DNA of 47,728 nt from an uncultured Peptococcaceae bacterium (GCA_937922955.1 CALAKO010000221.1:1-47728), one strand, 5' to 3'. Numbered from the stretch's first letter, positions 35,346-43,576 are shown. Numbers and translations are program-made. Notes: generated by a model not told the origin, from the sequence alone.

Positions 35346-35453
35346 CTGTACACTGAAGGTGAAATCTTCTTGTAGGAGTGATGGCCCATGCTGCTTGCCA
35401 GTTGCAGATGCGTGTTTGCTGCGTCGTTGGTAAGGGTGCTGGGCCGTTTTTTT
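35346..35453 (+). ncRNA. Structured leader ending in terminator (attenuator or sRNA)
   Basis: A small GAAG/CTTC hairpin is followed by a 63-nt imperfect stem-loop (35383-35445): GGCCCA with TGGGCC outside, CTTGCCAG with TTGGTAAG in the middle, and GCAG with CTGC inside. GTTTTTTT (35446-35453) follows, so the unit looks like a Rho-independent terminator placed between promoter and gene. It may be a transcription attenuator for the PIN-PhoH gene or make a separate RNA of about 108 nt. It shares no sequence with the elements at 23930 and 24340. Confidence 0.5.
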
Positions 35454-35487
35454 GTTGTTGTGTGAGAGGAAAAGGAGACGACCTGCT

Positions 35488-36858
35488 ATGCAAAAGACCT
35501 ATGTGCTGGATACGAATGTACTGATTCAGAGCCCACGGGCACTGTTGTCCTTTGAAGACAATCGCATTGTGCTGCCAATTGCGGTGTTGGAGGAGCTGGA
35601 TGCGCTGAAAACGAGCGATGGCGAGCGTGGGGCTAATGCCCGTGCCTGCATCCGTTATCTGGAGAGCCTGCGCTTGGAAGGCAGCTTGATCGAAGGGGTT
35701 CCGCTGCCCGGTGGCGGTTCGCTGCGGCTGGAGATCAACTGCGTGGACGTGCCATTGCCGGAAGGGTTTCCTGATCACAAGAACGACAACCGCATTCTCA
35801 AGGTTTGCCTGGGGATTCGTGAACAGGAAGCGCCGGTGATTTTGGTCACGAAGGACATTGTGGTGCGCATTAAGGCGCAGATGCTGGGGATTGAAGCCGA
35901 GGATTACAAGATGGAGCAGGCGCCGGAAAGCGATAAGCAATACACCGGCCGTGCGGAGGTGTATGTGGACGAGGCGTTGTTTGAGCAGTTTCCAGAGCGT
36001 TTGCTGACACCGGACGAGGTGTATCAGGTGGATGAAAACGGCGTACGGTTGGCGGTGGCACTGGTGCGCAATCAATTTCTCATCCTTCGGGCGGATCAGT
36101 CTCATGCGAAAACACAGCTGGCGCGTTTTGATGGCAGCGCCATTGTGCCGCTGCAATTCAAGAAAAAGCATCCGTATGGGGTGACGCCGCGCAACGTGGG
36201 ACAGACCTTTATTCAGGAGGCGTTGATGGCGAGCGCGGAAGAGGCGCCGCTGGTCATCGTCAAGGGCATTGCCGGTACGGCAAAAACCTTCTACGCTCTG
36301 GCGTGTGGGCTCAGTGCCATCATGGAACACGATGAACCGCAGTATCGCCGCATTCTCATCAGTCGTCCGAATGTACATTTTGACGATGACATCGGTTTTC
36401 TGCCGGGCGATGAGTCAGAGAAAATTGCGCCGCTTTTGCGGCCAGCCATTGATAATCTGGAGCTGTTGGTGGATCAGAACGAGCGCGAGCGGTTCCGCGA
36501 CGAACGTTCTCTGGCAGGGAAGGTGGAGGAGCTGTTTGCACGCGACATTGTCAGCGCGCAGGCGTTGAACTTTATTCGCGGACGCTCGGTGACAAAGACC
36601 TATCTCATCATCGATGAGGCGCAGAACCTGACGCCGAAGCAGGCAAAAGGGATCATTACCCGCGCCGGTGCTGGCACGAAGATCATTCTGCTGGGTGACC
36701 CGAATCAGATCGACCATCCGCTGCTGGACGACCGCACCAATGGTCTCAGTTATGCGGCAGAAAAAATGAAGGGCAGTCCTTACTGTTATCAGGTGACAAT
36801 GAGCGGTGACGAGTGTGAACGCTCGGTACTGGCCAAAGATGCGGTCAACCGCATGTAA
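35488..36858 (+). CDS. PIN domain-PhoH family ATPase
   Basis: The 456-residue protein joins an N-terminal PIN nuclease domain (residues 1-150; YVLDTNVLIQS with D8, then VLEELDALK) to a C-terminal PhoH ATPase domain. The Walker A motif is GIAGTAKT at 260-267 and Walker B is YLIIDEAQNL at about 372-381, followed by ILLGDPNQIDHP. PIN-PhoH proteins are RNA-directed ATPases/nucleases thought to unwind and cleave RNA. The Walker A has Ala where Gly is usual before Lys. ATG 35488 is preferred over upstream in-frame codons because AAAAGGAG lies 10 nt before it. Expression seems to depend on read-through of the leader terminator. Confidence 0.92.
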   Translation: MQKTYVLDTNVLIQSPRALLSFEDNRIVLPIAVLEELDALKTSDGERGANARACIRYLESLRLEGSLIEGVPLPGGGSLRLEINCVDVPLPEGFPDHKNDNRILKVCLGIREQEAPVILVTKDIVVRIKAQMLGIEAEDYKMEQAPESDKQYTGRAEVYVDEALFEQFPERLLTPDEVYQVDENGVRLAVALVRNQFLILRADQSHAKTQLARFDGSAIVPLQFKKKHPYGVTPRNVGQTFIQEALMASAEEAPLVIVKGIAGTAKTFYALACGLSAIMEHDEPQYRRILISRPNVHFDDDIGFLPGDESEKIAPLLRPAIDNLELLVDQNERERFRDERSLAGKVEELFARDIVSAQALNFIRGRSVTKTYLIIDEAQNLTPKQAKGIITRAGAGTKIILLGDPNQIDHPLLDDRTNGLSYAAEKMKGSPYCYQVTMSGDECERSVLAKDAVNRM

Positions 36859-36868
36859 GAGATGCTGC

Positions 36869-36897
36869 AAGCCTGCGCTGGGCGCAGGCTTTTTATT
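36869..36897 (+). terminator. Terminator of the PhoH-family gene
   Basis: GCCTGCGC (36871-36878) pairs with GCGCAGGC (36882-36889), loop TGG, then TTTTTATTT. Confidence 0.93.
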
Positions 36898-36959
36898 TGT
36901 CTGTAAAAAGATGTTTGAAGTATAAAACCTTAAACTTGTCGTAATGTCTTAATGATTCG

Positions 36960-36988
36960 TTGCCTGGGGCTAAAAAATCGGGTATAAT
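36960..36988 (+). promoter_or_regulatory. Promoter of the thioester-domain-like adhesin gene
   Basis: TTGCCT (36960-36965), a 17-bp spacer and TATAAT (36983-36988), 70 bp before the start codon. Confidence 0.7.
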
Positions 36989-37057
36989 ATGAGAAATCAA
37001 ATGATTTTATTATTGCTAATAACGGCATTGATTTCACTATTAAAGGAGATGAGCAAC

Positions 37058-38929
37058 ATGAAAAGGAAATTTACTGCATGGCTGACGCTGCTGGTTTTTA
37101 TCGGTAGTATTTGTCTGCCTGGAATGGCGGCGGTCGCCGCACCGTTGAGCGATGGGAAGAGCTACACGGCGTACGACAACACGCCGGCGCTGCAAAACAG
37201 CGGCGAGGCGGTGGATGGCATGAAAGAGCTGCGCGTGAAAAATGGCAGCGATGCTGGTGTGCTGGCGTATTCCTTGAATGCAGCACGGCAGATGCCAACG
37301 GCCCAGGGCGTGAGCAGCTACAAGAAGCTGACCGCGACCGTGAATCAGGATTGGGCAGCGCTGGTGGACAAGGCATTGAATCCATCCACCGTGAAACAGG
37401 ATGTGCTGAACGTGATCTGGAACGGCTATCCATATTTTGCGGGCACCTGGAAAGGCGCGAGTGACTTTGCCAAGCTTGGTCAGACCAGCGGCTTGAGCAG
37501 CGCGATGGTGAGTCAGCTGAGCAGTCTGGCGGTAACGCAGCAGGCCATTTGGCGCATGACTGACAGTCGTCCGGTCAGCGGTGCTGCAGCTGCCGATGTG
37601 AATGCCCTGTTGGCCGCCGCACAGAAAAATCCTGCGCCAGCGAACTTTAATTTGGATCTGTACGATGGCAGCGCAGCCAAAAGTGCCAACGGCCAGAAAA
37701 TGACCAACCTCGTGGCAGCTTCTGCCGGACAGCAGAAAGTGGTCACAGTGAAGGTTAATCATCGCTGGTTGGACAGCAAGGGTAATGTTCTTAGCGGTGT
37801 GAAAACGCCGTCCTTGTCTTTTGCGCTCTATCCTGCCGATGCGGCAGCCGGATCACAGCCGGTGGCCACCTATAACATGAACGACAGCACAGGCACACTG
37901 GCCTTTGCGCTCTTTGACGATGAACAGAACTATCGCTTGCAGCCGGTGTTGAGCGGTGAAACAGAAGGTTTTACCCCGGATGAAGCGAAAACCATTACTC
38001 TCAAAGGCAGTCAGGGCGATGTGCTTCAGTTTGACTTTGTCACAACGTATAAAACAGTCACCTCTCCGGATGATCCTCAGCCAGCGTCGGTGCCACTGGG
38101 CGCAGAAGTCACTCTGGATGGAAAAACGCCTGGGGATGGCGTGTTCACCTTCCTGCTCAAGGATGAAGCTGGGACGCTTCTGCAAACCAAGACCAACATC
38201 GGCAACAGCGTGAAGTTTGATCCACTGAGCCTGGACAAGGAAGGCATCTACAATTACACCATCAGCATGCAGGCAGGTACCGATTCGGGCATTGCTTACG
38301 ATAAGGCGGTATACAAGGTAAAGGTTAATGTCGAGCGTGGCGATGATTATTCTGCCACAGTGACCTATGAAAAAGATGGCATCGTTTACACCGGTGTGCC
38401 GGTGTTCAGCGGCCAGAAGGTGACCAACCCATCGGACGACAAGAAGACCACATCTGTGACGGTCAACAAGGTATGGAAGAACGATAAGTCGTCGGATCGT
38501 CCAAGTTCTGTCAAGATGCAATTGTATCGTGATGGGAAGGCCTATGGCAGCACGGTGACTTTAAATGCCGACAATGGTTGGAAGTACACCTGGAGCGATC
38601 TGGATGCCTCGTATAAGTGGACCGTCAACGAATTAAATGTGCCGTCTGGTTACACCAAGTCGGAATCTAATTCCGGCAACAACTGGACCATCACCAATAC
38701 GAAGAAGTCCAGCACCAGCGCGGCTTCAACGAATAAAAACAAAACGACTACCACTGCGAGCAAGACGTCTTCTACGAACAAGTCCAGTAATCGCAGCACC
38801 CCTGCAACTGGTGACGAGTCCAACTTGAATCTTTGGACCACCATCGCCATTGTTTCGCTCAGCGGCATGGTGCTCATTGTGGCCGTATGGCTGCTCAGCA
38901 ACCGACGCCGTCTGCGCGGGAAAAAATAA
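37058..38929 (+). CDS. LPXTG-type adhesin with degenerate thioester domain
   Basis: The protein has 623 residues, with a signal peptide at 1-28 (KRKFTAWLTLL..., AVAA). Residues 30-225 read as a thioester (TED) domain: VLAYSLN at 68-74, VIWNGYP at about 119-125 and TQQAIW at 160-165. In active TEDs a Cys in the Y-C-x-N position bonds to the Gln of TQxAIW; here it is S72 (codon TCC). Then follow a Cna_B-like domain (240-330), a pilin-type isopeptide domain (345-460), a Cna_B module (465-560) with VNKVW, and a Ser/Thr/Lys-rich linker. The sorting signal is TPATG (581-585) with a hydrophobic helix and RRRLRGKK tail. ATG 37058 follows AAAGGAG. The sortase gene is directly downstream. Confidence 0.88.
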   Translation: MKRKFTAWLTLLVFIGSICLPGMAAVAAPLSDGKSYTAYDNTPALQNSGEAVDGMKELRVKNGSDAGVLAYSLNAARQMPTAQGVSSYKKLTATVNQDWAALVDKALNPSTVKQDVLNVIWNGYPYFAGTWKGASDFAKLGQTSGLSSAMVSQLSSLAVTQQAIWRMTDSRPVSGAAAADVNALLAAAQKNPAPANFNLDLYDGSAAKSANGQKMTNLVAASAGQQKVVTVKVNHRWLDSKGNVLSGVKTPSLSFALYPADAAAGSQPVATYNMNDSTGTLAFALFDDEQNYRLQPVLSGETEGFTPDEAKTITLKGSQGDVLQFDFVTTYKTVTSPDDPQPASVPLGAEVTLDGKTPGDGVFTFLLKDEAGTLLQTKTNIGNSVKFDPLSLDKEGIYNYTISMQAGTDSGIAYDKAVYKVKVNVERGDDYSATVTYEKDGIVYTGVPVFSGQKVTNPSDDKKTTSVTVNKVWKNDKSSDRPSSVKMQLYRDGKAYGSTVTLNADNGWKYTWSDLDASYKWTVNELNVPSGYTKSESNSGNNWTITNTKKSSTSAASTNKNKTTTTASKTSSTNKSSNRSTPATGDESNLNLWTTIAIVSLSGMVLIVAVWLLSNRRRLRGKK

Positions 38930-38943
38930 TTGACGAACGATTT

Positions 38944-38978
38944 GCGGTGGCACGCTTAGACCGTGCCGCCGTTTTTTT
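38944..38978 (+). terminator. Terminator between adhesin and sortase genes
   Basis: CGG-T-GGCACG pairs with CGTGCC-G-CCG, followed by GTTTTTTT. It lies 14 bp after the adhesin stop and 16 bp before the sortase start. No separate sortase promoter is visible, so partial read-through probably sets a lower sortase level. Confidence 0.85.
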
Positions 38979-38994
38979 GTAAAGGAGATCCATC

Positions 38995-39756
38995 ATGGCA
39001 CAACGAAAACATACGCTGCTGAAGGTGTTGTTTGCTCTTTGCGCTTGTGTCTTTCTGGTTTCGGCAGGAATGGCAGGCTGGACCTGGTTTCAGCAGAAGC
39101 AGGAGGCCGACGCTTTTGCCAAGTTGCAGGCACAGCAAGAGGCGCAGCGACAGGCAGCTGCGGACGCAGCCGCTGCGCTGGCAGCAGGATACGATAGTCT
39201 GCACAGCCAGAACGCCGACTATGTTGCTTGGCTCAACGTCAGTGGCACTCAGATTGACTATCCGGTTATGTGGACCCCGTCGGCACCGGAATACTACCTG
39301 CGTCGTGCCTTTGACCAGTCGGATTCGGCCAGCGGCACGCCTTTCGTTGGGGAAGGCTCAGATATTGACAGCGATTGTCTCATCATCTACGGTCATGAAA
39401 TGCATAATGGCACCATGTTTGGGGAACTCGATAAGTACGCCGATGCGGCCTTTTTCCAGAGCAATGGCGCAGAGAGTATCACCCTTAGCACACGCACGGA
39501 AATGCGTCGCTACGAAATTTTTGCGGCGGTACAGACGCGCCTTCTCAATGACAACGAGGAAGGATATCGCTATTACAATGCCGCTGGACCGTTGGATCAG
39601 GCAAAATTTACTGAGCTGGTGAGTTGGCTCAAGAGCAACGCTCTCTATGATACGGGTGTGACACCGGCATTTGGCGAACAGATTCTCATTCTTTCCACCT
39701 GCAGCTACCACACCGAAAACGGACGTTTTCTTGTGGCGGCGCGGCGTGTGAGTTGA
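38995..39756 (+). CDS. srtB: Class B sortase
   Basis: The 253-residue membrane-anchored transpeptidase has one N-terminal helix (about 9-31), an Ala/Gln-rich stalk and the sortase B core. It starts with YDSLHSQNADYVAWLNVSGT and has IDYPVMW. Catalytic residues are H134 in IYGHEMHNGTMFG, C236 in LILSTCSYHT and R244 in ENGRFLVAARRV. Class B sortases of some Clostridia accept S/N/P-P-x-T-G signals, close to the TPATG and TPSTG of the two adhesins here, which are its likely substrates. AAAGGAGATCC precedes ATG 38995. It sits downstream of the thioester-domain-like adhesin and is separated from it by a terminator. Confidence 0.93.
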   Translation: MAQRKHTLLKVLFALCACVFLVSAGMAGWTWFQQKQEADAFAKLQAQQEAQRQAAADAAAALAAGYDSLHSQNADYVAWLNVSGTQIDYPVMWTPSAPEYYLRRAFDQSDSASGTPFVGEGSDIDSDCLIIYGHEMHNGTMFGELDKYADAAFFQSNGAESITLSTRTEMRRYEIFAAVQTRLLNDNEEGYRYYNAAGPLDQAKFTELVSWLKSNALYDTGVTPAFGEQILILSTCSYHTENGRFLVAARRVS

Positions 39757-39767
39757 TTATTGCATCG

Positions 39768-39802
39768 AAAAAGCCCACAGGCATCTGCCTGTGGGCTTTT
39801 TT
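39768..39802. terminator. Bidirectional terminator after the sortase gene
   Basis: AAAAGCCCACAGGCA pairs with TGCCTGTGGGCTTTT around a two-base TC loop, with A and T tracts on both sides. It also closes the convergent ApbE operon. Confidence 0.93.
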
Positions 39803-39827
39803 AGCGATAAGGGAGAGCGCTCTTATT

Positions 39828-40346
39828 TTAAGAGCGCAGCCAATTGCTTTTGGTGAGGCGCATCAATACGGCACCGGCGACCAGACCGGTGAAGCAGCCA
39901 GTGAGGAGTCCGCTGAGCAAGAGCAGCGGCAAGTACCAGAAGACATCCATGGTGTCGAGGACAAAGGCTGCGGCAGCCAGTTGGCCGATGTTGTGGCAAA
40001 CCGCGCCAATCATGCTCAGAAGCCACAGCCGCTGCAGTGGAATGTGGCGATAGAGAACGGCACAGACGGCATAGCAGAGCAACCCGCCACAAAGGCTGAA
40101 GAGAAGGGTCAGCATCTGGCCGCTGAACACACTGCCGAGAAAAATTCGGACTAAAAGAACCATTAGAGCATCGCGGCGACCAAAGCTGTAAAGCGTCACC
40201 AGGGTGATGATGTTGGCCAGCCCCAGCTTGACCCCGGGAATGGCTGTTAACGGTGGAATTTGCGCTTCAATTATAAAGATAATCAGCGCCACAGCGGTTA
40301 ACAAAGCCAGCTGTGTTAGGCGCTGTGTCTGAGAACGCTGGTTCAT
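39828..40346 (-). CDS. Gx transporter family protein (heptaprenyl diphosphate synthase component I-like)
   Basis: The 172-residue membrane protein has about five helices. It has the family pattern QIPPLTAIPGVKLGLANIIT, then LVRIFLGSVFSGQ and SMIGAVCHNIGQL. Although named for heptaprenyl diphosphate synthase component I, the family resembles ECF-type substrate-binding membrane subunits and is typically found with NusG-II and ApbE genes, as here. The substrate is unknown. ATG 40346 is chosen because AAGGAGA stands before it; the frame extends to 40499 without a ribosome site and would overlap the next gene. It is the last gene of a three-gene operon. Confidence 0.85.
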   Translation of the reverse strand: MNQRSQTQRLTQLALLTAVALIIFIIEAQIPPLTAIPGVKLGLANIITLVTLYSFGRRDALMVLLVRIFLGSVFSGQMLTLLFSLCGGLLCYAVCAVLYRHIPLQRLWLLSMIGAVCHNIGQLAAAAFVLDTMDVFWYLPLLLLSGLLTGCFTGLVAGAVLMRLTKSNWLRS

Positions 40347-40357
40347 GACAAATCTCC

Positions 40358-40756
40358 TTATTGACCGACCACTGCGTCCAGGCTGTCGGGGTTGTCGGTT
40401 TTCTCTGAAAAACGAATGCTGAGACGATGAGGCAGGCAGACGATGGGCGTTGGTCCGTGGCTGTGCGTCCCCTGATGGACGCAGACCTGGTCTGGACAAT
40501 CGGCTGCGATGACGGCAATACCTTCCGGAGAAATACGGATGGTGTTTTGAGCGCCAGGCTCACCGATGGTAATTAGCTCTGTATCGGTGATGGTGCTGAG
40601 GTCGTAGCTGGCGTAGGCCTGGTCGTCTACATAAATGGTGGCAATGACCTCGTCGCTGCCGCGTTGTCCGCCCCAGATCAGCGCCAGGGCCAGCAGCATC
40701 AGTAGGACGCTCAAAACCAATAGCAGCCGATGCCAGCGGGATTGGTGCCGCTTCAC
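40358..40756 (-). CDS. NusG domain II-containing membrane-anchored protein
   Basis: The 132-residue protein has one N-terminal membrane helix (about 10-28). A small beta domain of the NusG-II type follows, with the conserved ADCPDQVCVHQG stretch bearing two Cys, and CLPHRLSIRF. It is not a transcription factor: the domain is outside the membrane. The Cys pair could bind metal or be redox-active. Its ATG overlaps the apbE stop by 4 nt, so translation is coupled. The ApbE/NusG-II/Gx trio recurs in anaerobic Bacillota, and a role in flavin-dependent extracytoplasmic redox is inferred from that context only. Confidence 0.87.
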   Translation of the reverse strand: MKRHQSRWHRLLLVLSVLLMLLALALIWGGQRGSDEVIATIYVDDQAYASYDLSTITDTELITIGEPGAQNTIRISPEGIAVIAADCPDQVCVHQGTHSHGPTPIVCLPHRLSIRFSEKTDNPDSLDAVVGQ

Positions 40757-41775
40757 TGTGCCACCTCCGGTTTTTGCCCATCATCGAGGGTGCAGCAATC
40801 TGCCAGTCCAGCAGTGATGGTCACACAACCTGCGTCGTCGACGAGGACCGCGTCAAATTCATCGCGGTGATTGCGCCAGAATTCCAGTGCTGCGTCCTTT
40901 CCCATGATGAACAGTGCCGTGGACAGTCCGTCGGCCAGAGTGCCGTCGTCCGAAACAATGGTCACAGAGCTGAGGCCGCTGTCGGCGGGTTGGCCGGTGC
41001 GCGGATCGATGATGTGGTGGTAGGTGATGCTATCCTGCTCAAAATAACGCTGGTAGCTGCCGGAGGTGATTACCGCTTTGTCGGCGATTTCAAGGGTGGC
41101 AATGATGCTGTTTTTGTCCGCTGGGTCCTGGATGCCGACGCGCCAAAGGCTGCCATCGGGCTTGGTGCCAAGAGCTTGGACATTGCCACCGAGAGAAATG
41201 ATGCCGCTTTTAACGCCGTTTTCAGCGAAGAGCGTCATCACACGATCCGAGGTGAAGCCTTTGGCGATGCCGCCGAGATCCACTTTTACGTCAGCAGGGA
41301 TGGTTGCGGTATTGCCATTGATGCGGATTTGAGTGTCATCAACATAAGTGAGCAGTGTTTGCAGCGTGGCGCTGTTGGGGACGGTGTAGCTGCCGCTGGT
41401 AAAACCCCAGGCTTCCATGATCGGTTCAATGGTGCAGGCAAAGAGTCCGTTGGTTGCGGCGGAAATATCCTTGGCGCGCTGCAGCAGTGTGATGGTGTCA
41501 TCAGAAAGCGTTGCCTGCTTGTCGACGTTGAGTCGTGCAATCTCGCCATCATCGTTGGAAATGGACCAGAGCGTGTCCAGGCGTTCAATTTCTGCTTCAG
41601 CAGCATTCAACGCGGTGTCTGCCTGTGGACCGTACGCCGTCAGCGTCATCACTGTATCCATCGCATACAGCTCGCGGGACTGGGATTCGGCTTCTGCAGA
41701 TGCCGTCCCACTGGCACCACAGCCGCTGAGCAGCAATGCTGCTGCTAGAATGCAGCCGATGAGGGGTCGTTTCAT
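40753..41775 (-). CDS. apbE: FAD:protein FMN transferase (ApbE), lipoprotein
   Basis: This 340-residue ApbE lipoprotein has the signal MKRPLIGCILAAALLLSGCG with lipobox LSGC, so it is anchored on the outer membrane face. Family blocks are ELYAMDTVMTLTAYG, VDLGGIAKGFTSDRV, GIISLGGNVQALGTKPDG, ITSGSYQRYFEQD, YHHIIDPRTGQPA, and VTIVSDDGTLADGLSTALFIMG. ApbE transfers FMN from FAD to a Thr or Ser of target proteins, usually NqrC/RnfG-like or FMN-binding domains; no such target is seen in this window. GGAGGACATTCTT precedes ATG 41775. It is the first gene of the minus-strand operon. Confidence 0.93.
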   Translation of the reverse strand: MKRPLIGCILAAALLLSGCGASGTASAEAESQSRELYAMDTVMTLTAYGPQADTALNAAEAEIERLDTLWSISNDDGEIARLNVDKQATLSDDTITLLQRAKDISAATNGLFACTIEPIMEAWGFTSGSYTVPNSATLQTLLTYVDDTQIRINGNTATIPADVKVDLGGIAKGFTSDRVMTLFAENGVKSGIISLGGNVQALGTKPDGSLWRVGIQDPADKNSIIATLEIADKAVITSGSYQRYFEQDSITYHHIIDPRTGQPADSGLSSVTIVSDDGTLADGLSTALFIMGKDAALEFWRNHRDEFDAVLVDDAGCVTITAGLADCCTLDDGQKPEVAQ

Positions 41776-41829
41776 AAGAATGTCCTCCAGTTAGTGGTTA
41801 GTCAATGCTTATTGTTGGCCGTTTCAATT

Positions 41830-41858
41830 AACATAGCATTGAATAGAAGGCGTGTCAA
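41830..41858 (-). promoter_or_regulatory. Promoter of the apbE operon
   Basis: On the minus strand: TTGACA (41858-41853), an exact 17-bp spacer and TATGTT (41835-41830), 55 bp before the start codon. Confidence 0.75.
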
Positions 41859-41986
41859 GAGGTTATCCCAGCGTGACGATTCGATTTTTCAATGACCGCT
41901 TTTTGGTGCTATCTATGTTCGGGCTTGTTAATTTTTGCTATAATATAGCTATTGGTTTGGATTGGTGATGGAGAGGAGGAATGCGC

Positions 41987-42904
41987 ATGCGGCTCAATCA
42001 ATTTGAGATGATTGTGGCATTGGAGCATTGCAGCAGTTTGTCGGAGGCAGCGGAGAAATTGTACATGACACAGCCGTCGATCAGCAAGGCGATTCGTGAG
42101 CTGGAGGACGAAGTGGGCTACGAAATTCTTAAGCGCAAAAAGGATGGCGTGGCGTTCACTGAGAATGGCCGCGAGGTGCTGCGGCTGTCGAAGGAGATTC
42201 TTGCAGACATCGAGCAGATTCGCAATTTGCAGCAGGCTGTTGATGAAAGCGTGGTTGGCAAGGTTTCTGTTGGCGGCTCGGGTTATTATGGCAGTAAAGT
42301 GTTTTCGATGCTGGTGCTGCCGCTGAAAACAAAATACCCGAATCTGACGATTCAGGTGGTGGAGCTTTTCAGCACAGACATTATCACCAAGGTTTATGAA
42401 GGAACGTTGGATTTTGGCGTGGTGATGATGTATTGCAACGACCAGGAGCCGTTGATGACGCGCATTCACGAATGCGGGCTGGCGTATGAGAATTGTTTTA
42501 GCGATTACGTTGGCATCTATGCCCGGCCAGCGCATCCATTGCATAAACAGGACGGAGTAACCATGCGTGAGGTGCTGCGTTATCCTTATGTGACCGGTGG
42601 CAGTCGGCATAGTGTGGATCATGTGTATCGCATGTTGGAAGACTATGGCTATGAAAGAGAGGTTGAGATCATCAGCAATCTGCAGCACCGTTTGCTGTAT
42701 CTTGTGGCGCACGACGGTGTAACAACCATGCCGGAGGAAGCTTATAACAGCGGCGGTGATTGGCAGAAACAGTTGAAACCGCTGCGGGTACGTGACTTTG
42801 ACTGGTGGTGTGAGGTGGGCGTGGTCTATAAACCGGAAACGATGACGCCATTAAAACAACAAATGTTGAGAGAAATGCTTGAAAAGCTGCAGGCGGGAAT
42901 GTGA
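41987..42904 (+). CDS. LysR family transcriptional regulator (CysB/Cbl-like)
   Basis: This 305-residue LysR protein has the helix-turn-helix SLSEAAEKLYMTQPSISKAI at about residues 18-37 and a long two-lobe effector domain. ATG 41987 is favoured over 41981 because AGGAGG ends 7 nt before it. An extended -10, TGC then TATAAT (41939-41944), lies just upstream. It is divergent from apbE and convergent with the TetR gene. Some spacing and lobe features resemble CysB-type regulators of sulfur or aromatic metabolism, but I cannot assign an effector. The apbE operon is the obvious candidate target. Confidence 0.88.
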   Translation: MRLNQFEMIVALEHCSSLSEAAEKLYMTQPSISKAIRELEDEVGYEILKRKKDGVAFTENGREVLRLSKEILADIEQIRNLQQAVDESVVGKVSVGGSGYYGSKVFSMLVLPLKTKYPNLTIQVVELFSTDIITKVYEGTLDFGVVMMYCNDQEPLMTRIHECGLAYENCFSDYVGIYARPAHPLHKQDGVTMREVLRYPYVTGGSRHSVDHVYRMLEDYGYEREVEIISNLQHRLLYLVAHDGVTTMPEEAYNSGGDWQKQLKPLRVRDFDWWCEVGVVYKPETMTPLKQQMLREMLEKLQAGM

Positions 42905-42914
42905 GCCATGCAGG

Positions 42915-43505
42915 CTATTGCTGGCTGCTTGGGAAAGGCGGCGTGAGTGCGGCATAGCACCCTTCTTTTAACAAATATTGAATGGCTTTTATGGCTTCTT
43001 CGGGCGTGAGCTGGTCCTGATGCTGATACCAATACATAAAGCTATAGATAATGGCTGTTCCGGCAAACGTAATGGTTAGTTCCTGTTGGGGGGATAATGT
43101 GTCTCGTTGCGATAAATTGGTGGCTAAACAATCATGTAGGACCTGAATGAATTTATGAAGAAACGCAGGGTCGCCATTTTCGCCCAATAGTTTTGCGAGA
43201 TAGGCGCCTTCTTGCGTATAAAGTTTTGCCAGTGGTTCGATTTGTTGAAGAATGGTTTCTGGTGCATGCAGCACTTGTTCGAAAATATTTTTTCGAATTG
43301 TCGCCAGCAGGTCTTCCTCGATGGTTTCCAATACGTGATAAATATCGGAAAAATAGTGATAAAAGGTTCCGCGATTGTAGCCTGCAATGGCTGTGATTTG
43401 GCCGACGGTGATCTTTGATAATGGCGTTGTCTGGTAAAGCTGCCAGAAAGCGGTCATGAGATTTTGTCGGGTTTCAGCAGTGAGTTGTGGATGTTTTGTA
43501 TTCAT
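42915..43505 (-). CDS. TetR family transcriptional regulator
   Basis: The 196-residue protein has the TetR helix-turn-helix at about residues 28-50 (ITVGQITAIAGYNRGTFYHYF) followed by a helical ligand-binding domain (LETIEEDLLATIRK...). It is divergent from the HXXEE membrane protein gene; the 116-bp gap contains a palindrome over the neighbour's -35. It therefore probably represses that gene and itself and releases on binding a small ligand. The stop lies 10 nt from the LysR stop, without an obvious terminator between the convergent genes. Confidence 0.88.
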   Translation of the reverse strand: MNTKHPQLTAETRQNLMTAFWQLYQTTPLSKITVGQITAIAGYNRGTFYHYFSDIYHVLETIEEDLLATIRKNIFEQVLHAPETILQQIEPLAKLYTQEGAYLAKLLGENGDPAFLHKFIQVLHDCLATNLSQRDTLSPQQELTITFAGTAIIYSFMYWYQHQDQLTPEEAIKAIQYLLKEGCYAALTPPFPSSQQ

Positions 43506-43523
43506 AATAGACCTCGTTCATTG

Positions 43524-43576
43524 AACAACCCTGCAGGGATTGTTGATTGAATAAGAAATGGAAAGGGCGATATACT
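43524..43576 (+). promoter_or_regulatory. Promoter of the HXXEE gene with candidate TetR operator
   Basis: A perfect CCCTGCAGGG palindrome (43529-43538) is flanked by AACAA and TTGTT (43524-43544, one base off symmetry). Directly downstream come TTGAAT (43547-43552), an 18-bp spacer and TATACT (43571-43576). Repressor binding would block the promoter. Confidence 0.5.

Noticed and set aside
35381..35522. Possible Cys-rich leader peptide after AGGAG at 35373
   Set aside because: The ribosome site is only 2-3 nt from the ATG and the frame runs through the terminator and into the next gene; not convincing without data.
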